Shown here: piece by piece, positions 6,131-9,774 of the stretch
Layout: each line of letters opens with the position of its first letter
Position numbering within the stretch: the first letter of the stretch is position 1
From: Clostridiales bacterium
GTDB taxonomy: Bacteria; Bacillota; Clostridia; Oscillospirales; Acutalibacteraceae
Direction: 5' to 3'
Length of the DNA stretch: 9,774 nucleotides
Assembly (NCBI GenBank): GCA_019418545.1
Contig: DYBQ01000093.1
Span: 1 to 9,774, forward strand
Position numbers and translations under genes: made by a program
The notes under the pieces: generated by a model
Database searches by the model: none
Told to the model about the DNA's origin: nothing
The model's input: only the letters and a program-made list of their open reading frames with translations

Positions 6131-6169
6131 AAAGCGCCGGGCGGGATTTTCTCCCGTTTCCGGCGCTTT
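6131..6169. terminator. Bidirectional terminator between convergent genes
   Basis: Outer arms AAAGCGCCGG (6131-6140) and CCGGCGCTTT (6160-6169) enclose an inner CGGGA / TCCCG stem (6142-6146 / 6152-6156). On the plus strand a T-rich tract follows to 6191. On the minus strand the stem is followed directly by a run of eight Ts (6134-6127). It can end both the 495-aa gene and the plsY transcript. Confidence 0.9.
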
Positions 6170-6189
6170 GCGTTTTGTATTTTATTTTT

Positions 6190-6915
6190 TTATGCTTTCG
6201 GCCCGCTAAAGGAAATCTGCTTTTCTTCCCCGGCCAGCAGCCGCTTGATGTTTGCCCGGTGGAGGATAATCACCGTTAGGCTAATCAGCAGCGACAGCAC
6301 CGTGGAAATCACCACATAGGTAAGGTTTGCACTGGTCACCATGGACAAAAACTGCATTTTATAATCGAAGAAAAAGGTAATCAAAAAGGTTGCCACCGGA
6401 TAGACACAGGCTGCCAGCACCGAGCCGAGGGACACAATCTTTTTGAGGGCAAAGGTGATAATAAAGGTGAGCAGTACGATAATGAACACCCGCCAGTCAA
6501 TCAGCGCCATCATGGCCGCGCTGGTGACAACGCCTTTTCCGCCCCGGAAACCAAAATACACCGGGAACACATGTCCCAGCAGGCAGGCAAAGCCCGCAAT
6601 GTATGCGCCATATTGAACCGCCGTATCCCCCACGCCGATTTGTGCGGCCACATAGCCGAAAATCAGCTTGCCAATCACCACGGCCACCACACACTTGAGG
6701 AAGTCCAGCAAAAAGGTGAGGGCGGCGGCCTTTTTGCCCACCGAGCGCAGCACATTGGTAGCGCCGGCATTGCCGCTGCCATAGGAGCGGATGTCCTCGT
6801 GGTTTTTAAAAATACGGGTGAGGATGATGGAGAAGCTCAGGCTTCCCAAGAGATAGGCAATGATAGCCGCGCCGATTCCCGGCAGGATGAAGTCTGCAAA
6901 ATGACTGAAATCCAT
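6190..6915 (-). CDS. plsY: Acyl-phosphate:glycerol-3-phosphate acyltransferase PlsY
   Basis: PlsY transfers an acyl chain from acyl-phosphate to sn-glycerol-3-phosphate, giving lysophosphatidate, the first acylation step of bacterial phospholipid synthesis. It is a polytopic membrane enzyme. The 241-aa product has the three conserved motifs: SYGSGNAGATNVLR at residues 44-57, GHVFPVYFGFRGGKGVVT at 114-131, and HRANIKRLLAGEE at 219-231. Hydrophobic helices occupy about 10-35, 65-90, 100-120, 142-160, 165-185 and 198-218; this is slightly longer than the usual length near 200 because of a longer loop and tail. The ATG at 6915 is preferred, with AAGGAG about 11 nt upstream; a TTG at 6933 in the same frame lies before that site. 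It follows der by 57 nt with no terminator between them, so it is probably the last gene visible of that operon, ending at the bidirectional terminator. Confidence 0.95.
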   Translation of the reverse strand: MDFSHFADFILPGIGAAIIAYLLGSLSFSIILTRIFKNHEDIRSYGSGNAGATNVLRSVGKKAAALTFLLDFLKCVVAVVIGKLIFGYVAAQIGVGDTAVQYGAYIAGFACLLGHVFPVYFGFRGGKGVVTSAAMMALIDWRVFIIVLLTFIITFALKKIVSLGSVLAACVYPVATFLITFFFDYKMQFLSMVTSANLTYVVISTVLSLLISLTVIILHRANIKRLLAGEEKQISFSGPKA

Positions 6916-6972
6916 GGGTAATCTCTCCTTCAATATTGATAATAGCGGACTGCTGAGGGGACTGTTTTTACT

Positions 6973-8298
6973 TTAGTTCTTCTCTCCCCGCTCGCGGATG
7001 ATAAACCGGATGGGGGTACCCTCCATGCCAAAGGTTTCGCGAATTCGGTTTTCCAGATACCGCTGGTAGGAGAAGTGGAACAGCTCCGCCGAATTGACAA
7101 AGCACACAAATGTGGGCGGACGGGTGGAGGCCTGGGTCATATAGTAAATCTTGAGCCGCTTGCCCTTGTCTGTGGGCGGCTGCACTCTTGCCACTGCCTG
7201 GGCCAGCACGTCGTTAATCATGCCTGTGGGAATCCGCATGGAGTTGCTGCTGGCCACATGCTTAATCAGCTCAAACAGCCGGTCAATGCGCTGGCCGGTC
7301 TTGGCAGAAATAAACACAAAGGGCGCATAGGACATAAAGGAAAAGTCCTTTTCCAGCTTTTTGCGGAACTCGGACATGGTGTTCTGGTCCTTTTCAATGG
7401 CGTCCCATTTGTTCACCACGATTACGCAGCCTTTGCCTGCCTCGTGGGCAAGCCCCGCCACCTTGGAATCCTGTTCCGTAAACCCTACGGAGGCGTCAAT
7501 GAGGATGGCGCACACGTCTGCCCGCTCAATGGCCATTTGGGCCCGCAGGTTGCTGTATTTTTCAATGGCGTCCTCCACCTTGTTTTTGCGGCGAAGGCCG
7601 GCCGTGTCGATGAGCACGAACTTTCCGAACTCGTTTTCAATTTCCGTATCAATGGCGTCACGGGTGGTGCCGGCAATGTCGGAAACAATGCAGCGGTTTT
7701 CACCGGAAATCCGGTTTACCAGTGAGGATTTTCCCACATTGGGCTTGCCGATAATGGCCACCCGGATGGTTTCGCCGTCCTCGTCCTCGTCCTCCTCGGG
7801 CGGGAGCAGGTCTACCACTGCGTCCAGCAAATCGCCGGTGCCGTGGCCGTGGACAGAAGACACCTGGATGGGGTCGCCCAGGCCCAGGTTATAAAATTCA
7901 TAAAAATCTGCCGGGGGCTCGCCCACCGAGTCGCACTTGTTCACGCAGACGATGACAGGCCGACCGCTTTTCAGCAGCATGGCGGCAATGTCCGAATCGG
8001 TGGCAACCAAACCGGTGCGGACATCCGTTACCAGGATAATCACATCGGCGGCGTCAATGGCCAGCTGCGCCTGCAAGCGCATTTGAGACAAAATGATATC
8101 GGAAGAATCCGGCTCGATACCGCCGGTATCCACCAGCGAGAATTTCCGGTTTTTCCATTCACATTCCCCATAAATCCGGTCACGGGTCACGCCGGGGGTA
8201 TCGTCCACAATGGACAGGCGCTGACCGATGAGTTTATTGAATAAGGTAGATTTGCCCACGTTGGGACGGCCGACAACGGCCACTACCGGTTTTGACAT
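6973..8298 (-). CDS. der: Ribosome-assembly GTPase Der (EngA)
   Basis: An essential double GTPase that helps mature the 50S ribosomal subunit. The 441-aa protein has the diagnostic tandem G domains. G domain 1: GRPNVGKS at residues 10-17, DTGG at 57-60, NKCD at 120-123. G domain 2: GKPNVGKS at 184-191, DTAG at 231-234, NKWD at 296-299, SAKTG at 331-335. The C-terminal KH-like domain spans about 350-441. An acidic linker (EEDEDEDGE, 168-176) joins the G domains, as is common in the family. The ATG at 8298 shares its first base with the TGA of the upstream DUF512 gene (TGATG), indicating translational coupling; a GGAGGG lies just upstream. Length and motifs are normal and complete. It is followed by plsY on the same strand. 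Confidence 0.98.
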   Translation of the reverse strand: MSKPVVAVVGRPNVGKSTLFNKLIGQRLSIVDDTPGVTRDRIYGECEWKNRKFSLVDTGGIEPDSSDIILSQMRLQAQLAIDAADVIILVTDVRTGLVATDSDIAAMLLKSGRPVIVCVNKCDSVGEPPADFYEFYNLGLGDPIQVSSVHGHGTGDLLDAVVDLLPPEEDEDEDGETIRVAIIGKPNVGKSSLVNRISGENRCIVSDIAGTTRDAIDTEIENEFGKFVLIDTAGLRRKNKVEDAIEKYSNLRAQMAIERADVCAILIDASVGFTEQDSKVAGLAHEAGKGCVIVVNKWDAIEKDQNTMSEFRKKLEKDFSFMSYAPFVFISAKTGQRIDRLFELIKHVASSNSMRIPTGMINDVLAQAVARVQPPTDKGKRLKIYYMTQASTRPPTFVCFVNSAELFHFSYQRYLENRIRETFGMEGTPIRFIIRERGEKN

Positions 8299-9608
8299 CA
8301 GGTATCCCTCCCTGTAATAGCATCCAGCAGGTGCTGGCCTTCGTTAATGACCGGGATAACCGGCACGCCCAGCTTTTGAGAAAGCTCACTGACTGACATA
8401 TCGTCCAAAAACACGTCCTCCTGCTGCCGCAGGGTGACGCAGGGAATGAGCACAGCATCCCCCAAATCGCGGCCCTTTAGCTGGGCAGCCAAATCCTGGC
8501 CGGTGAGAAGGCCGGAAACGTTCACCGTTCCGCCAAAGAAATCGTTGCGGACAGGAACTACGTTACATTCTATAGTATCGCATTTTGCGCGCAGTTCGTC
8601 AAGCATTCTGTTGAGGAATGCATAGGCTCCTTCGCCGGTAGCAATGGTGACGCGGCGTTTTGTCTCGGGGGGGATAAAGTCCTCCAAAGCAAAGCGGAAC
8701 TCTTCCTGCAAGCTTGCCAAAAGCCCCACGCCGTTTTCCAGCTGGGCAAAGTCCTCATAAAATTCCGGCTCGGGGATTTCCCTTTCTGCCAGCAAATAGA
8801 ATTCGTCAGAAGCATACACGGTGCGGGCGCCGCGCTCTTTTTGGAACCTGTCGCCAAAGGCTTCAATCTGGCGCAGGGTGGCTTCGGCGGTTTCTTTTGT
8901 ATAGGTGGTCAGCGGATAAAGCCCCTCCCGATAGCGGGTGACGCCTACGGGCACGCAGGCGATGCTCTGGACATTCTCGCCCAGGGCGTACAAATCGTTT
9001 AGTGTCCGCTCCAGCTCGGGGCCGTCGTTAATGCCCGGGCACAGCACCAGCTGGCCGTTGATGTGGATGCCTGCATCGGCAAAGCGTTTTAACAGCCCCA
9101 GGGCTTTTCCGGCAAAGCGGTTGCCCATCATTTTGCACCGAAGCTCGGGGTTGGTGGTGTGGATGGACACATTGATGGGGCTGATGTGCATTTTGATAAT
9201 GCGGTCAATTTCATGTTCACTGAGATTGGTCAGGGTGATATAATTTCCAAAAAGGAAGGAAAGCCGGGAGTCGTCGTCCTTAAAATACAGGCTTTCCCGC
9301 ATCCCTTTGGGAAGCTGGTCGATAAAGCAGAAAATACACTTATTCCGGCAGGAGTGCTGTTTATCCATGAGATAGGTTTCAAACTCCAGTCCCAGGGACT
9401 CATACTGCCCCTTGCGGATGAACACCGAGCGCTCTTCCCCCTGCTGGTTCTGCACGGTCACGGTCAGGCGGGAATCGGTCTCATAAAAGCGGTAATCCAG
9501 CACATCCATAATGGTGCTGCCGTTAATGGAAACGAGGGTTTCCCCCGCCCGGATTCCGGCCGCATCGGCGGGGCCGTTTGGGTGTACCTGTTGGATGAGA
9601 ACTGCCAT
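8298..9608 (-). CDS. DUF512 protein with PDZ and radical-SAM domains
   Basis: A 436-aa protein of the widespread but uncharacterised DUF512 / TIGR03279 type. Residues about 1-65 form a PDZ-like domain (GPADAAGIRAGETLVSING, 12-30). A radical-SAM type iron-sulfur motif follows: CRNKCIFC at 87-94 with Cys87, Cys91 and Cys94 in CX3CX2C spacing. The middle contains SRLSFLFGNYITLTNLS (114-130) and VSIHTTNPELR near 150-160, a barrel region typical of the family. The C-terminal DUF512 domain covers roughly 220-425. The enzyme's substrate is unknown. It probably uses S-adenosylmethionine with a 4Fe-4S cluster, in the cytosol. The ATG at 9608 has AAAGGAG about 7 nt upstream. Its TGA overlaps the der start, and this pairing suggests a link with ribosome biogenesis or translation, which is inference only. 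Length is normal for the family. Confidence 0.93.
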   Translation of the reverse strand: MAVLIQQVHPNGPADAAGIRAGETLVSINGSTIMDVLDYRFYETDSRLTVTVQNQQGEERSVFIRKGQYESLGLEFETYLMDKQHSCRNKCIFCFIDQLPKGMRESLYFKDDDSRLSFLFGNYITLTNLSEHEIDRIIKMHISPINVSIHTTNPELRCKMMGNRFAGKALGLLKRFADAGIHINGQLVLCPGINDGPELERTLNDLYALGENVQSIACVPVGVTRYREGLYPLTTYTKETAEATLRQIEAFGDRFQKERGARTVYASDEFYLLAEREIPEPEFYEDFAQLENGVGLLASLQEEFRFALEDFIPPETKRRVTIATGEGAYAFLNRMLDELRAKCDTIECNVVPVRNDFFGGTVNVSGLLTGQDLAAQLKGRDLGDAVLIPCVTLRQQEDVFLDDMSVSELSQKLGVPVIPVINEGQHLLDAITGRDT

Positions 9609-9659
9609 GGTTTCGCTCCTTTCTTACTGTATAAATCATGATGATAAAGAGAGCTATCT

Positions 9660-9752
9660 GTCGCGGCGCTAACTGTTCGCGTGGAGAAAGCTAAAAATTT
9701 TCACTTTGCTGCCCCGCGACTTACGGATTCCAAAGGAGCTTAGTTCCTTTGG
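9660..9752 (-). other. Hairpin-rich non-coding segment upstream of the DUF512 gene
   Basis: Two nested structural signals are visible. GTCGCGGCGC (9660-9669) and GCCCCGCGAC (9711-9720) are complementary at 9 of 10 positions around a 41-nt loop. CCAAAGGA (9730-9737) and TCCTTTGG (9745-9752) form an 8-bp hairpin with a 7-nt loop. No reading frame or T-run terminator is present. Possible readings: a structured 5' leader of the DUF512-der-plsY transcript, a small RNA, or a dispersed intergenic repeat. It extends toward the window edge, so the full unit may not be seen. Confidence 0.5.
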
Positions 9753-9774
9753 CGAGGGGGTGTTGTTTGCCAGT

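Noticed and set aside
6916..6933. TTG start for plsY at 6933
   Set aside because: It precedes the AAGGAG that best serves the ATG at 6915; the extra six residues are outside the conserved family sequence.
7075..7725. Plus-strand open frame of 216 codons
   Set aside because: Antisense to der; the His/Gly-rich translation has no family features and is a codon-composition shadow. The overlapping frame at 7361-7894 is the same kind of shadow.
7780..7800. Trinucleotide-like repeat (TCC/TCG) within der
   Set aside because: It encodes the normal acidic linker between the two G domains of Der and needs no further explanation.

Overview
The window looks like the chromosome of a low-to-mid GC Firmicute, most likely a member of the Clostridia. 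Every gene has a strong purine-rich Shine-Dalgarno sequence (AAGGAGG type). A PDZ/radical-SAM DUF512 gene sits directly before der and plsY, which I recall as a common clostridial arrangement. A small Cys-rich protein without a signal peptide resembles clostridial hypothetical or spore-associated proteins. The species cannot be named from the sequence alone.

Region 1 (1-3782, minus strand) is a magnesium-homeostasis unit. It is transcribed in the order mgtA (Mg2+-importing P-type ATPase), then a short OmpR/PhoB-type winged-helix regulator whose receiver domain is degenerate, then mgtC (running off the left edge). Upstream of both mgtA and mgtC there is a pair of CAAG-ending direct repeats with an 11-bp period. 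In both places the pair lies exactly 33 nt upstream of a good -10 box. This is the main regulatory prediction of the window: the encoded regulator may bind both sites and co-control the two transporter-related genes. The mgtC-proximal site also carries a third, inverted copy that can form a hairpin followed by a T-run.

Region 2 (3749-4020, minus strand) is a graveyard. It holds a fragment resembling an ABC-exporter membrane domain and, in another frame, a possible MarR C-terminal fragment. Neither is intact.

Region 3 (4039-6169, plus strand) holds two independent plus-strand genes. The first encodes a 111-aa protein with ten cysteines and an internal two-fold repeat, and ends in a strong intrinsic terminator. 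The second encodes a 495-aa protein of unknown function, preceded by a near-consensus promoter and followed by a terminator that probably works in both directions.

Region 4 (6190-9774, minus strand) is a housekeeping cluster: a PDZ/radical-SAM DUF512 protein, the ribosome-assembly GTPase Der (start codon sharing one base with the upstream stop), and the acyl-phosphate glycerol-3-phosphate acyltransferase PlsY. Upstream of it lies a non-coding, hairpin-rich stretch that could be a structured leader or a dispersed repeat.

No CRISPR array, intact insertion sequence, tRNA or rRNA was seen. The most promising unusual signals are the matched regulatory architecture at mgtA and mgtC with its receiver-degenerate regulator, the uncharacterised 495-aa protein, and the structured element at the right edge.
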